A DNA stretch of 64,000 bases, from assembly GCA_002696485.1 (NCBI GenBank), contig NZTP01000009.1, positions 1 through 64,000 on the forward strand, in the 5' to 3' direction. Positions within the stretch are counted from its first letter, which is position 1. Each line of letters starts with the position of its first letter. The stretch is from Altibacter sp. (GTDB lineage Bacteria; Bacteroidota; Bacteroidia; Flavobacteriales; Flavobacteriaceae). The notes under the pieces were generated by a model. That model was given only the letters and a program-made list of their open reading frames with translations, searched no databases and was not told the DNA's origin. This document shows positions 33,826-41,780 of this stretch, in pieces. Made by a program: the position numbers and the translations under genes.

Positions 33826-34338
33826 ATGAGAAAAATCTATTGGTTCTTTTTCATATTAACTAATTCGGTTGGCTACGGACAGCATATTGGGAACGATATA
33901 TGCAGCCTCCAGGCAGCGAATAAGGCTTGGATCGCCGAATATAAGAAAGCAGTTACTTTAGATGAAAGAATCGAAATGATCGTGGAAAAGATTATTACCG
34001 ACGACAGGTTTTTTGATGACTATCAAGAAGTGGCGATCCTAAGCAAAGGAACGGATATTAAGAAAGTTCCGTGTTCTGAAAGCTGTTCGATTCGCTTCGG
34101 AATGATCTACTCAAAGAATAAAGGATTGGTATTGGACCTTAAACGCAATCCCGAGTTTGAAGATCTTATTTATGAGTTTGCTTCAGAAAATATTGACCGG
34201 ATCGACCTCAATGAATTTAACGAAAAGGATATTTATAATCCCTACGCATTGAAACGTTCGGGCATAGTGCTGTATACCGAGAACAAAGATCTTAAGAAGA
34301 AGATTCGCGCCGCTCTTAAAGAACACACCAAGTCTTAA
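33826..34338 (+). CDS. Small secreted protein of unknown function
   Basis: 170 aa from ATG 33826 (MRKIYWFFFILTNSVGYGQ, signal peptide); the in-frame ATG at 33802 would add MATLKKVI, which is possible but less likely. The mature part has three cysteines (ICSL, PCSES and CSIR) and many charged residues; no known motif. A near-consensus -7 box (TATATTCG, 33768-33775) lies upstream and a terminator downstream, so it is its own transcription unit. I do not recognise the family. Confidence 0.7.
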   Translation: MRKIYWFFFILTNSVGYGQHIGNDICSLQAANKAWIAEYKKAVTLDERIEMIVEKIITDDRFFDDYQEVAILSKGTDIKKVPCSESCSIRFGMIYSKNKGLVLDLKRNPEFEDLIYEFASENIDRIDLNEFNEKDIYNPYALKRSGIVLYTENKDLKKKIRAALKEHTKS

Positions 34339-34353
34339 ATCGCCTTGCATAAA

Positions 34354-34377
34354 AAAACCCCGCAGATACGGGGTTTT
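34354..34377. terminator. Terminator between the small secreted protein and the DUF2911 gene
   Basis: AAAACCCCG (34354-34362) pairs with CGGGGTTTT (34369-34377) around a 6-nt loop, with extra A on the left and T-rich sequence on the right. It serves the converging genes. Confidence 0.9.
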
Positions 34378-34397
34378 ATTTGTTTTTAATGGTCAGT

Positions 34398-35243
34398 TTA
34401 CATAGCTCCCCATTCTTTCAACGATTTTTGATTCAAGGCGATGTAATCATCGTTTCCGGCTGCTTTCGCTAGTTCCAGTGATTTCTCAGCGGCTTTGATT
34501 GCGCCCTTTTTATCACCTGCTTTCGCATAGATCAACGATTGTTGTCTGTGGTACCAAAACGCAGGTTGTTCACGCAATTCGATCGCTTTGTCGATCCACA
34601 TTTTCGCCTTATTGATATCTTTTCCGGCTTCCAGATAATATACAGCAGCGGCATAGTAATCATTGGCCCCGGGGCCATTCATAACTTTATCAATGCTCGC
34701 ACCTACCATCTTATCGGTATGGAACTTTATGGGAACTCCAACATACGTTTTCTCCCACATAAGACCAAGATTCGCCGAATCATTTGTAATATCATCAAAG
34801 CTCATAGTAAATGATTCTATATCCATAGGTAACGGATATGTGCTTGCTGTTACTTTGGCCGCAACTTTACTGTCATCCCAATTTTGTGGGGTTCCCCAAT
34901 TGTTGGCGTCGCTATAAAAATAGACCTCCCAATTTTGTGCGCCGGGCTTGGTGTATATGGCATAGCTCCCTGCCTTTAAAGTGTTTCCCCCAATCATGAC
35001 ATCATCACTAAAGGTGATCTTTGTATTCGCATTCGCACCTGTACGCCAAACTTTATCGTAAGGAACAAGATCCCCGAATATGGTTCTGCCACGCATGGAC
35101 GGTCTGGAATACTCGAGGGTAACATCGGTCAAGCCTACTTTCTGCTCAATTTTTTGGAACGGACTTGGTGCCGGAGTTTGTATCTGTGCAAAACCGCCGA
35201 AAGCGATAAGAACTGTACAGACAAATAGAAATAATTTTTTCAT
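34398..35243 (-). CDS. DUF2911 family secreted protein with a TPR-like tail
   Basis: 281 aa with a signal peptide ending near FAQ. The DUF2911 core (about 25-170) shows 'ASPFQKIEQKVGLTDVTLEYSRPSMRGR' in parts, 'LVPYDKVWRTGANANTKITFSDDV', 'LKAGSYAIYTKPG' and 'WEVYFYSDANNWG'. The C-terminal 100 residues form three helical pairs of TPR type ('AAAVYYLEAGKDINKAKMWIDKAIEL', 'SLIYAKAGDKKGAIKAAEKSLELAKA'). The function of the family is unknown; it is periplasmic or secreted by its signal. A TAACTTCG -7-like box lies at 35282-35275, 32 nt before the start. Confidence 0.9.
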   Translation of the reverse strand: MKKLFLFVCTVLIAFGGFAQIQTPAPSPFQKIEQKVGLTDVTLEYSRPSMRGRTIFGDLVPYDKVWRTGANANTKITFSDDVMIGGNTLKAGSYAIYTKPGAQNWEVYFYSDANNWGTPQNWDDSKVAAKVTASTYPLPMDIESFTMSFDDITNDSANLGLMWEKTYVGVPIKFHTDKMVGASIDKVMNGPGANDYYAAAVYYLEAGKDINKAKMWIDKAIELREQPAFWYHRQQSLIYAKAGDKKGAIKAAEKSLELAKAAGNDDYIALNQKSLKEWGAM

Positions 35244-35340
35244 TGGATGAGATTTTATGGATTTTTTAGTGCTACGAAGTTACAACATCACTTTCTTTAA
35301 AAAGTTAACAAAACCTTAAATTCAGTTTCCAAAACTAGTG

Positions 35341-35348
35341 TACCTTTG
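35341..35348 (+). promoter_or_regulatory. -7 box of the aquaporin gene, near-leaderless
   Basis: TACCTTTG, an exact TAnnTTTG match, ends only 4 nt before the ATG at 35353. Transcription would begin at or beside the start codon, which also rules out the in-frame ATG at 35338. Confidence 0.6.
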
Positions 35349-35352
35349 CGCT

Positions 35353-36015
35353 ATGAAACGATTTATCGCTGAAACCATTGGCACATTCGGACTTGTTTTT
35401 TGCGGCACCGGATCAATCGTAATTAATGAGGTAACACTAGGGACTGTAACTCATCCCGGAATAGCCGTTACTTTTGGATTGATTGTAATGGCGATGATTT
35501 ATGCGTTTGGCGATATTAGCGGAGCTCACATCAATCCTGCAGTCACCATCGCTTTTGCGTATGCAAAAAAATTTCCTTGGAAAGATGTTCCTTTGTATAT
35601 CCTTGCACAATTACTAGGAGCCCTTCTGGCGAGTGGCTTTATACTCTTGCTTTTTCCCGATAGTGAAACTTTGGGAGCTACCCTGCCGCAAATAGCAGTA
35701 TGGCGTGTCTTTGTTTTTGAGATTTTGTTATCCTTCTTCTTGATGGTCGTTATTATTAATGTCTCTACAGGTTCAAAAGAGATTGGAGTGATCGCCGGTA
35801 TTGCCATAGGCGGTGTGGTACTTTTGGAAGCAATGTTTGCCGGTCCCATAACAGGAGCGAGCATGAATCCGGCACGATCCATAGGTCCTGCAGTGGTGTC
35901 TTGGAATTTACAACATCTTTGGGTTTACATTGTCGCCCCCGTTATAGGATGCTTGCTTGCTGTTGTGAGTTGTAGGTTGGTAAAAGATGATAGCTGCTGT
36001 GACACAAACTGTTAA
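35353..36015 (+). CDS. Aquaporin / MIP-family channel
   Basis: 220 aa from ATG 35353, six membrane helices. The two NPA half-helices are intact: HINPAVTIAFAYA near residue 59 and SMNPARSIGPAVV near 170. The arginine after the second NPA is the selectivity-filter Arg. Helix 1 'ETIGTFGLVFCGTGSIVI' is typical of bacterial MIPs. The C-terminus ends DDSCCDTNC with four closely spaced cysteines, unusual and possibly metal-binding. Water or small polyol/gas (perhaps arsenite) permeation is a family inference. Monocistronic; a small frame and the SRPBCC gene follow. Confidence 0.93.
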   Translation: MKRFIAETIGTFGLVFCGTGSIVINEVTLGTVTHPGIAVTFGLIVMAMIYAFGDISGAHINPAVTIAFAYAKKFPWKDVPLYILAQLLGALLASGFILLLFPDSETLGATLPQIAVWRVFVFEILLSFFLMVVIINVSTGSKEIGVIAGIAIGGVVLLEAMFAGPITGASMNPARSIGPAVVSWNLQHLWVYIVAPVIGCLLAVVSCRLVKDDSCCDTNC

Positions 36016-36078
36016 TCTTTTGTTTAAGTATTAGATTTAATCCTCAAACGGTTTTAACTTTACGAAAAAGTTGAAATC

Positions 36079-36192
36079 ATGTTCGCGTTTCTAAAAAAAT
36101 TTTTCGGAAGAAAGAAAAAAGTCAAGGGCTTTGAAGTGTATCGTTTGGTCCGTATCAACAAGAAATTTTCCTACAGAAATCTGGGAAATTAA
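36079..36192 (+). CDS. Possible 37-aa basic small protein
   Basis: ATG 36079 to TAA 36190-36192. It begins MFAFLKKFFGRKKKVKGFEV and ends SYRNLGN; about one third of residues are Lys or Arg, with an amphipathic N-terminal helix. A TAACTTTA box (36055-36062), one mismatch to TAnnTTTG, ends 16 nt before the ATG. It may be real or chance; no homologue is recognised by eye. It lies 17 nt upstream of the SRPBCC gene. Confidence 0.35.
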   Translation: MFAFLKKFFGRKKKVKGFEVYRLVRINKKFSYRNLGN

Positions 36193-36209
36193 TGCGTTGA
36201 TACGTTTCT

Positions 36210-36671
36210 ATGAAGATATTTACACTACATGCCAAACAACGACTTCCTATCTCAAAGCAAGAGGCTTGGGATTTTCTTTCAAATCCGGCAAATCTAAAGG
36301 TCATCACCCCGGACTATATGGGTTTTCACATCCTGTCCGGAGCAGATCGATCCATGTATGCCGGTCAGATCATCGAGTACATCGTCACCCCTGTTCTTAA
36401 CATAAAGACTAAGTGGGTGACAGAGATTACGCACGTAAAGGATACAAGTTATTTTGTAGACGAGCAGCGCTTTGGACCCTATTCCCTTTGGCAACACAAA
36501 CACTTTATTAAAGAAGTAGAAGGTGGCGTAGAAATGGAGGATATTATTCATTACAAGTTGCCCTTCGGAATTGTTGGCCAATGGCTCCACCCTTTCCTTG
36601 TTAAACCTAAACTAGATGAAATCTTCAGCTATCGCAAAGAAAAGTTAGAAGCGCTCTTCGGAAAATTATAA
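36210..36671 (+). CDS. SRPBCC (START-like) family protein
   Basis: 153 aa, a single helix-grip domain. 'LPISKQEAWDFLSNPANLKVITPDYMGF' near residue 10 is the opening helix typical of polyketide-cyclase/CoxG-type SRPBCC proteins, with 'LWQHKHFIKEVEGGVEMEDIIHYKLPFG' near 90 and a final 'LDEIFSYRKEKLEALF'. It binds hydrophobic ligands by family. It is 3 nt upstream of the SDR gene, which is 1 nt upstream of the photolyase gene. I recall this trio as recurrent in light-exposed marine Bacteroidota, which would suggest a role in photoprotection; this is inference. Confidence 0.9.
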   Translation: MKIFTLHAKQRLPISKQEAWDFLSNPANLKVITPDYMGFHILSGADRSMYAGQIIEYIVTPVLNIKTKWVTEITHVKDTSYFVDEQRFGPYSLWQHKHFIKEVEGGVEMEDIIHYKLPFGIVGQWLHPFLVKPKLDEIFSYRKEKLEALFGKL

Positions 36672-36674
36672 ATT

Positions 36675-37370
36675 ATGAAGAAATCAATACTGCTCATTGG
36701 AGGTTCCTACGGTATAGGAAAGGAAATCGCTCTATTGCTAAAAGATACACACGATGTCCACATTGCTTCTAGGAGTAATGAATCTATTCCTGAAGGAACC
36801 ACGCACCATACCTTCAATGCGCTGGAAGATGATATCACTAAACTCGAGCTCCCGGACGCCCTCCACGGATTGGTATATTGTCCCGGCAGCATCAATCTTA
36901 AGCCCTTTAAGATGCTATCACCAACAGATTTTCAAGAGGATATGTCGGTTAATTTTTTCTCCTTGGTAAGGATAACACATGGACTGCTACCCAAACTAAA
37001 AGCAGCAGAATCTGCCAGCCTCGTCTTCTTTAGTACCGTAGCCGTTAAGGTTGGGATGCCTTTTCACACCAGCGTTGCAGCTGCAAAAGGGGCTATAGAA
37101 GGATTTGCAAAAGCATTGGCTGCAGAATATGCCCCCAATATTCGAGTCAACGTCATCGCCCCGTCGCTCACAGATACACCGCTTGCCAAGCGATTGTTAT
37201 CCAATGCTACTAAAAAGGATACCATGGCGCAGCGCCATCCAATGCAGCGTGTAGGTACGGCCGGAGATATTGCGTCGATGGCTTCGTTTCTGCTGGAAGA
37301 TAGGGCTACCTGGATCACCGGCCAGATTTTTGGTGTAGACGGTGGGATGTCAACATTAAATACGCAATAG
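36675..37370 (+). CDS. Short-chain dehydrogenase/reductase
   Basis: 231 aa, a classical SDR of minimal length. 'LLIGGSYGIGKEIALLL' near residue 5 is the nucleotide-binding TGxxxGIG variant. 'GLVYCPGSI' near 66 is the NAG-equivalent. The catalytic Ser is in 'LVFFSTVAVKVGMPFHTSVAAAKGAIEG', but the Tyr of the usual YxxxK is replaced: the segment reads SVAAAKG, so Lys is kept and Tyr is not. 'GQIFGVDGGMS' at the end is typical. With Tyr missing, activity is uncertain. In an operon with SRPBCC and photolyase genes. Confidence 0.9.
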   Translation: MKKSILLIGGSYGIGKEIALLLKDTHDVHIASRSNESIPEGTTHHTFNALEDDITKLELPDALHGLVYCPGSINLKPFKMLSPTDFQEDMSVNFFSLVRITHGLLPKLKAAESASLVFFSTVAVKVGMPFHTSVAAAKGAIEGFAKALAAEYAPNIRVNVIAPSLTDTPLAKRLLSNATKKDTMAQRHPMQRVGTAGDIASMASFLLEDRATWITGQIFGVDGGMSTLNTQ

Positions 37371-37371
37371 T

Positions 37372-38676
37372 TTGGCAGATCTAGTAAATATTTTCTGGTT
37401 TCGGAGAGATCTTCGCCTAGACGATAATGTAGGGTTTTATAAAGCACTGCATGGCAAGCATCCGGTCCTCCCGATTTTTATTTTTGATACCGAGATCTTG
37501 GATGAACTTCCTAAGGACGATGCGAGGGTTAGTTTTATTTTTAATACGCTTCAGAAGATGCGAAAAGAACTGCAAGAGCATGGAAGCAGCATTGCTTTGT
37601 ATCATGGAACCCCAAAGAAAGTTTTTGAGCATATCCTTTCAGAATTTAATGTCGCAAATGTCATCACCAATCACGATTATGAGCCCTACGCCAGATCAAG
37701 AGATGAAAAAGTGCATAGCTTCCTTTCAGAAAAAGAGATTGGATTCCACACATTTAAGGATCAAGTGATTTTTGAAAAAGATGAGGTTGTTAAAGATGAC
37801 GGGGATCCATATATCGTCTATACACCTTACATGAAAACGTGGAAGGAAAAATTTAAGAATGATTTCGACCTCAACGTCTATTACACGTCTCAACACATGG
37901 ACGCACTCTTGCAGCACTCCCGGCTGCCAAACCTAAGTCTTTCAGACATGGGGTTTGAGCAATCTAAAATAGAGGTGCCCGATTATGATGTAACCCCTAC
38001 CACCATTCAGGATTATGAAGAGAAACGTAATTTTCCCGCAGAGGATGCCACTTCGCATTTAGGACCTCATTTACGTTTTGGCACGGTTAGTATTCGGAAA
38101 ATGATCAAAAAAGCGATTGCCGAAAAGAACGAGACCTTTTGGGAAGAATTGATATGGAGAGAGTTCTTCATGCAGATACTTTGGCATTATCCCGAAACGG
38201 TGAAGAATGCCTTTCGTAAAAAATACGACAGGATTACTTGGCAGAATGACGAAGAGCAGTTTGAAAAATGGAAACAAGGAAAAACAGGATATCCGTTAGT
38301 GGATGCAGGAATGCGACAATTAAAGGAAAGCGGATATATGCACAATCGAGTGCGGATGGTGGTAGCCAGTTTTTTGTGTAAGCACTTGTTGATCGACTGG
38401 CGATGGGGGGAAGCGTACTTTGCCGAAAAATTACTGGATTACGAACAAGCCAGCAATGTAGGTAATTGGCAGTGGGCTGCCGGAAGCGGTGTGGATGCCG
38501 CACCTTATTTCAGGATCTTCAACCCCACCACTCAAATTGAAAAATTTGATAAGCATCATACCTATATAAAAAAGTGGGTAGCAGAGTTTGACACCAATAG
38601 CTATCCAGAAAAGATTGTCGACCATAAAGAAGCTCGCGAAAGAGCATTGTCTACGTATAAAAAAGCAGTGTCCTAA
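37372..38676 (+). CDS. Deoxyribodipyrimidine photolyase / cryptochrome family, TTG start
   Basis: 434 aa. The start is TTG at 37372, 1 nt after the SDR stop; it gives the usual N-terminus before 'VNIFWFRRDLRLDDNVGF'. The antenna-domain alpha/beta region (1-130) is followed by the all-helical FAD domain: 'EELIWREFFMQILWHYP' near 262, 'WKQGKTGYPLVDAGMRQL' near 304, 'HNRVRMVVASFLCKHLLIDWRWGE' near 325 and 'NVGNWQWAAGSG' near 363, all typical of class I CPD photolyases. It repairs cyclobutane pyrimidine dimers with blue light. Length and motifs fit a photolyase more than a signalling cryptochrome. Confidence 0.93.
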   Translation: MADLVNIFWFRRDLRLDDNVGFYKALHGKHPVLPIFIFDTEILDELPKDDARVSFIFNTLQKMRKELQEHGSSIALYHGTPKKVFEHILSEFNVANVITNHDYEPYARSRDEKVHSFLSEKEIGFHTFKDQVIFEKDEVVKDDGDPYIVYTPYMKTWKEKFKNDFDLNVYYTSQHMDALLQHSRLPNLSLSDMGFEQSKIEVPDYDVTPTTIQDYEEKRNFPAEDATSHLGPHLRFGTVSIRKMIKKAIAEKNETFWEELIWREFFMQILWHYPETVKNAFRKKYDRITWQNDEEQFEKWKQGKTGYPLVDAGMRQLKESGYMHNRVRMVVASFLCKHLLIDWRWGEAYFAEKLLDYEQASNVGNWQWAAGSGVDAAPYFRIFNPTTQIEKFDKHHTYIKKWVAEFDTNSYPEKIVDHKEARERALSTYKKAVS

Positions 38677-38779
38677 ACTTTTTGTAGGAATTTTCTAAGA
38701 TTTTTAATTATTTATCCGATTAATTACATATATTTATCGATATAATTGAATATAAGGTAGTTACATAACCCCCAAATGT

Positions 38780-39022
38780 ATGCTTATGGAAACCTATGAC
38801 AATCAATTCACCAACGGTGAGATTACCGTTACTTTCGAACCCAGAAAATGTATCCACGCCGAGAAATGTGCCAAGGGCCTTTCAGAAGTTTTCAGAACCA
38901 CAGTAATACCTTGGATCGATCTGGACGGTGCCGAGACCGAAAAGATCATTTCGCAAATAAAAAAGTGTCCTTCCGGTGCGCTACATTTTTGCTATAACGA
39001 CGCCTTGGTTTCTGTTAAATAA
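38780..39022 (+). CDS. Small (4Fe-4S) mono-cluster binding protein, YjdI-like
   Basis: 80 aa. Four cysteines are visible: PRKCIHAEKCAKG (two) and KKCPSGALHFC (two), the latter with the CP that caps a ferredoxin cluster. The layout is that of the divergent ferredoxin family Fer4_19/YjdI. A shorter start at 38786 (METYDNQF) is equally possible. No redox partner is adjacent. It follows an AT-rich gap with a TATAATTG box near 38740-38750. Confidence 0.85.
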   Translation: MLMETYDNQFTNGEITVTFEPRKCIHAEKCAKGLSEVFRTTVIPWIDLDGAETEKIISQIKKCPSGALHFCYNDALVSVK

Positions 39023-39041
39023 ATTTTAATTAGGGCTTAAT

Positions 39042-39074
39042 TTTGGGTTGTTTAGTACAATTTTTCTACTCTTG
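39042..39074 (+). promoter_or_regulatory. Promoter of the coiled-coil membrane protein gene
   Basis: TTTG (39042-39045), a 21-nt spacer and TACTCTTG (39067-39074, one mismatch). The start codon used is 39113; the in-frame ATG at 39077 sits only 2 nt after the box. Confidence 0.6.
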
Positions 39075-39112
39075 CAGTGTTAAGTAACGATAACAAGCCT
39101 AACACGAAACCT

Positions 39113-39709
39113 ATGAAATTAAAACTAACGACACTTCTCCCCTTTCTTTTTTGTGTCTTTATGATACACGCACAAGAGGAAGCGCAAGAAACACTTACCA
39201 ATTCGTTGGAAGACCAATTTGTGGATGTAGTAGATAATTCTAACAATTATCAGGACTACAAAGTGATCAAAAAAACGAAGATCAACAAATTGCGCGAAAA
39301 TATCATGGATTCCATCGCTGCTCTTGAAACCGAAATTCAAACTTCTGAAACTTCCTTAGATCAACAGAAAAATAAGATTGCGTCCCTAACACAAGAACTT
39401 GCCAAGACGCAGGAAGATCTTGCTCTCTCACGAAAAAAAGAGAATGGGATCGAGCTTTTTGGTATGCTTACTGAAAAATCTACCTACAATACCATCATGT
39501 GGTCTATTATACTAATACTTCTATTGGCGCTAGGCTTCTTTATCTACAAGTACAAGAATAGTAATTCGGTTACCAAAGAGGCGCAGTTAAAACTTGCAGA
39601 AACAGAGATAGAATTTGAGGAACACAGACAGAAGGCCATCGAACAACAACAGCAACTGCGTCGGAAACTTCAAGACGAGATCAACAAGAATCGCAAATCG
39701 AAATCATAA
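39113..39709 (+). CDS. Single-pass membrane protein with coiled coils, unknown function
   Basis: 198 aa from ATG 39113 (MKLKLTTLLPFLFCVFMIHAQ, signal peptide). A periplasmic coiled coil (about 65-125, 'SIAALETEIQTSETSLDQQ', 'IASLTQELAKTQEDLALSRK') leads to one membrane helix (about 137-155, 'TIMWSIILILLLALGFFIY') and a cytoplasmic coiled coil to the end, rich in Glu, Gln and Lys. Flavobacterial relatives are sometimes named tRNA (guanine-N1)-methyltransferase; nothing here supports that. It could be a structural or signalling envelope protein. Ends in a terminator shared with murA. Confidence 0.85.
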   Translation: MKLKLTTLLPFLFCVFMIHAQEEAQETLTNSLEDQFVDVVDNSNNYQDYKVIKKTKINKLRENIMDSIAALETEIQTSETSLDQQKNKIASLTQELAKTQEDLALSRKKENGIELFGMLTEKSTYNTIMWSIILILLLALGFFIYKYKNSNSVTKEAQLKLAETEIEFEEHRQKAIEQQQQLRRKLQDEINKNRKSKS

Positions 39710-39737
39710 AAAAAGCCTCCGATTGGAGGCTTTTTTT
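39708..39737. terminator. Bidirectional terminator between the coiled-coil gene and murA
   Basis: GCCTCC (39715-39720) pairs with GGAGGC (39725-39730) around GATT, with A7 before and T7 after. It overlaps the ends of both converging genes. Confidence 0.92.
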
Positions 39738-41049
39738 AGGCTTCGATCCTGGTGATCTTGGCACCAATGGCTCTGAGGCGGGTATCTATATTTTCATTCC
39801 CCCTATCTATTTGTTCTATGTTATGAATGGTACTCGTTCCTTTCGCAGACAAAGCTGCGATCAATAATGAAATCCCGGCCCGAATATCGGGCGATACCAT
39901 AGTGGTAGCTTTAAGCGTAGAGCTAAAATTGTGTCCAATGACAGTAGCACGGTGTGGGTCGCATAAGATGATCTTAGCTCCCATGTCAATTAATTTATCG
40001 ACAAAGAATAATCTGCTTTCGAACATCTTTTGATGAATGAGAACACTTCCCTTTGCCTGTGTACACACGACCAGTACAATACTCAAGAGATCCGGAGTAA
40101 AGCCGGGCCAAGGCGCATCTGCTACCGTGAGAATGGATCCATCGATATACCCTTGTATCTCGTATTCATCTTGTGAAGGAATGTAAATATCATCTCCTTT
40201 CTTTTCCAGCGTAATACCCAATTTTCTGAAGGTATCCGGGATTAATCCAAGATTTTCCCAGCTTACATCTTTTATTGTGATCTCACTTTGGGTCATTGCC
40301 GCCAGTCCTATCCAACTTCCTATTTCTATCATGTCGGGAAGGATTCTATGCGAGCAACCTCCCAATTTTTCAACACCTTCTATGGTAAGTAGATTAGAGC
40401 CCACACCCTGTATCTTGGCCCCCATCGCATTCAGCATTTTACATAATTGCTGCAAATAAGGTTCACAAGCTGCATTGTATATAGTGGTAGTCCCTTTTGC
40501 AAGAACTGCTGCCATTACGATATTCGCCGTTCCGGTCACCGAAGCCTGATCCAATAACATATAGGTACCTGTAAGTCCGTTAGGCGCCTCTACTCCGTAG
40601 AATCGTTCTTCTTTATTGTACCTAAATTTGGCTCCCAGATTAATGAACCCTTCAAAATGGGTATCCAAGCGGCGACGTCCTATCTTATCACCTCCGGGGC
40701 GCGGGATGTACCCTTTTCCGAAGCGACCCAACAAGGGTCCAACAATCATGATCGAACCGCGAAGTGAACTCCCTTCCTTTTTAAAAAGTTCAGATTCCAA
40801 GTAGTCCAACTTAAGGTCATCTGCTTTAAACGCAAATTTCCCCTTGGCCAGTTTTTGGATCTTAACACCTAAGTTCCCCAAGATGTCTATAAGTTTATTG
40901 ACATCACGAATATCCGGTATATTTTCTATAATTACCTCGTCTGAAGTAAGTAATACGGCACACAAGATCTGCAAGGCTTCATTCTTCGCACCCTGCGGAC
41001 GAATTTCACCTTTTAACTTGTGACCGCCCTCAATTTGAAAAGTTCCCAT
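39736..41049 (-). CDS. murA: UDP-N-acetylglucosamine 1-carboxyvinyltransferase, Asp-type active site
   Basis: 437 aa, normal length. The enzyme transfers enolpyruvate from PEP to UDP-GlcNAc, the first step of peptidoglycan synthesis, in the cytoplasm. Lys22/Asn23 in 'RPQGAKNEAL' are the conserved substrate-binding pair. The active-site loop is 'IPRPGGDKIGRRR', so the position of E. coli Cys115 is Asp121. Natural Asp variants are insensitive to fosfomycin, because the drug alkylates that cysteine; resistance here is inference from this known substitution. Later 'GRTG'-type repeats of the EPT fold ('ADAPWPGFTPDLLSIV', 'DIRAGISLLIAALSAKG') are present. Operon with DUF4290 upstream (18-nt gap). 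Confidence 0.95.
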   Translation of the reverse strand: MGTFQIEGGHKLKGEIRPQGAKNEALQILCAVLLTSDEVIIENIPDIRDVNKLIDILGNLGVKIQKLAKGKFAFKADDLKLDYLESELFKKEGSSLRGSIMIVGPLLGRFGKGYIPRPGGDKIGRRRLDTHFEGFINLGAKFRYNKEERFYGVEAPNGLTGTYMLLDQASVTGTANIVMAAVLAKGTTTIYNAACEPYLQQLCKMLNAMGAKIQGVGSNLLTIEGVEKLGGCSHRILPDMIEIGSWIGLAAMTQSEITIKDVSWENLGLIPDTFRKLGITLEKKGDDIYIPSQDEYEIQGYIDGSILTVADAPWPGFTPDLLSIVLVVCTQAKGSVLIHQKMFESRLFFVDKLIDMGAKIILCDPHRATVIGHNFSSTLKATTMVSPDIRAGISLLIAALSAKGTSTIHNIEQIDRGNENIDTRLRAIGAKITRIEA

Positions 41050-41067
41050 ATGTTGTGCGCGTGCTTT

Positions 41068-41718
41068 TTAGTAACGTTTTCGGTTACGGTTTCCTTTGTA
41101 GTTCTTTTTACCGGAGGTATTTGTATTGCTGGTACTGAATCGTTTCTTGTTCTTCAACAAGTCGTGCGGTTTCGACAAATCCTCATCGCTATTTTTCAAA
41201 TTGATCTTCCCTTCGGAAAGTTCAAAAAGGTGTTGAAAGATCACGTCATCTTCCACAGTATCCTTATTCCAATTTAAAAAACACTTCTTCATATGGTTGG
41301 CAATGGTAAGGATCAATCCTTCTTTCTTATCGCCTTCCTCCCAGCTGTTAGCTACATCGATCATACGTTTGATGTTGTTTCCGTAGAAGCGATACTTAGG
41401 ATGATTTTGCGGATACTTGAGCGGCTGTGGCCGTTCCATCAATTCTTCTCGAGACGGCTTATCGAAGGGAGAGTCCACGTCCAATTTAAAATCGGATATG
41501 ATGAACAATTGGTCCCATAATTTATGCTGAAAATCGGGTACGTCCCGTAAATGCGGATTGAGATTCCCCATCACTGCAATGATGCTTTTGGCCACTTTAT
41601 TGCGTTCTTCTTTGTCCTCTTTTGAAATGGCGTAGTCGACCATTTTTTGGATGTGCCGCCCGTACTCAGGAATGATCAATTGCGGACGATCTGTATTGTA
41701 TTCTAAATTATCTATCAA
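41068..41718 (-). CDS. DUF4290 family protein
   Basis: 216 aa, cytoplasmic. 'LEYNTDRPQLIIPEYGRHIQKMVDYAI' near the N-terminus and 'MGNLNPHLRDVPDFQHKLWDQLFII' near 50 are characteristic of this Bacteroidota family of unknown function. The C-terminal 40 residues are lysine, arginine and asparagine rich (GKKNYKGNRNRKRY), suggesting contact with RNA or DNA. It is encoded directly upstream of murA in the same transcript, an arrangement seen in other flavobacteria as far as I recall. Confidence 0.9.
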   Translation of the reverse strand: MIDNLEYNTDRPQLIIPEYGRHIQKMVDYAISKEDKEERNKVAKSIIAVMGNLNPHLRDVPDFQHKLWDQLFIISDFKLDVDSPFDKPSREELMERPQPLKYPQNHPKYRFYGNNIKRMIDVANSWEEGDKKEGLILTIANHMKKCFLNWNKDTVEDDVIFQHLFELSEGKINLKNSDEDLSKPHDLLKNKKRFSTSNTNTSGKKNYKGNRNRKRY

Positions 41719-41780
41719 AATAGTGTAGTTAAATGGAAAGTTTGTACTCTGAAGTAAATCTTGATTGCAAAATACTAAAT

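Noticed and set aside
36131-36400. 89-codon frame overlapping the SRPBCC gene start
   Set aside because: Out-of-frame shadow; the SRPBCC protein has full family signatures.
39113-39709. tRNA (guanine-N1)-methyltransferase
   Set aside because: Name seen on similar flavobacterial proteins, but the protein is a signal peptide, coiled coils and one membrane helix without a SPOUT knot.
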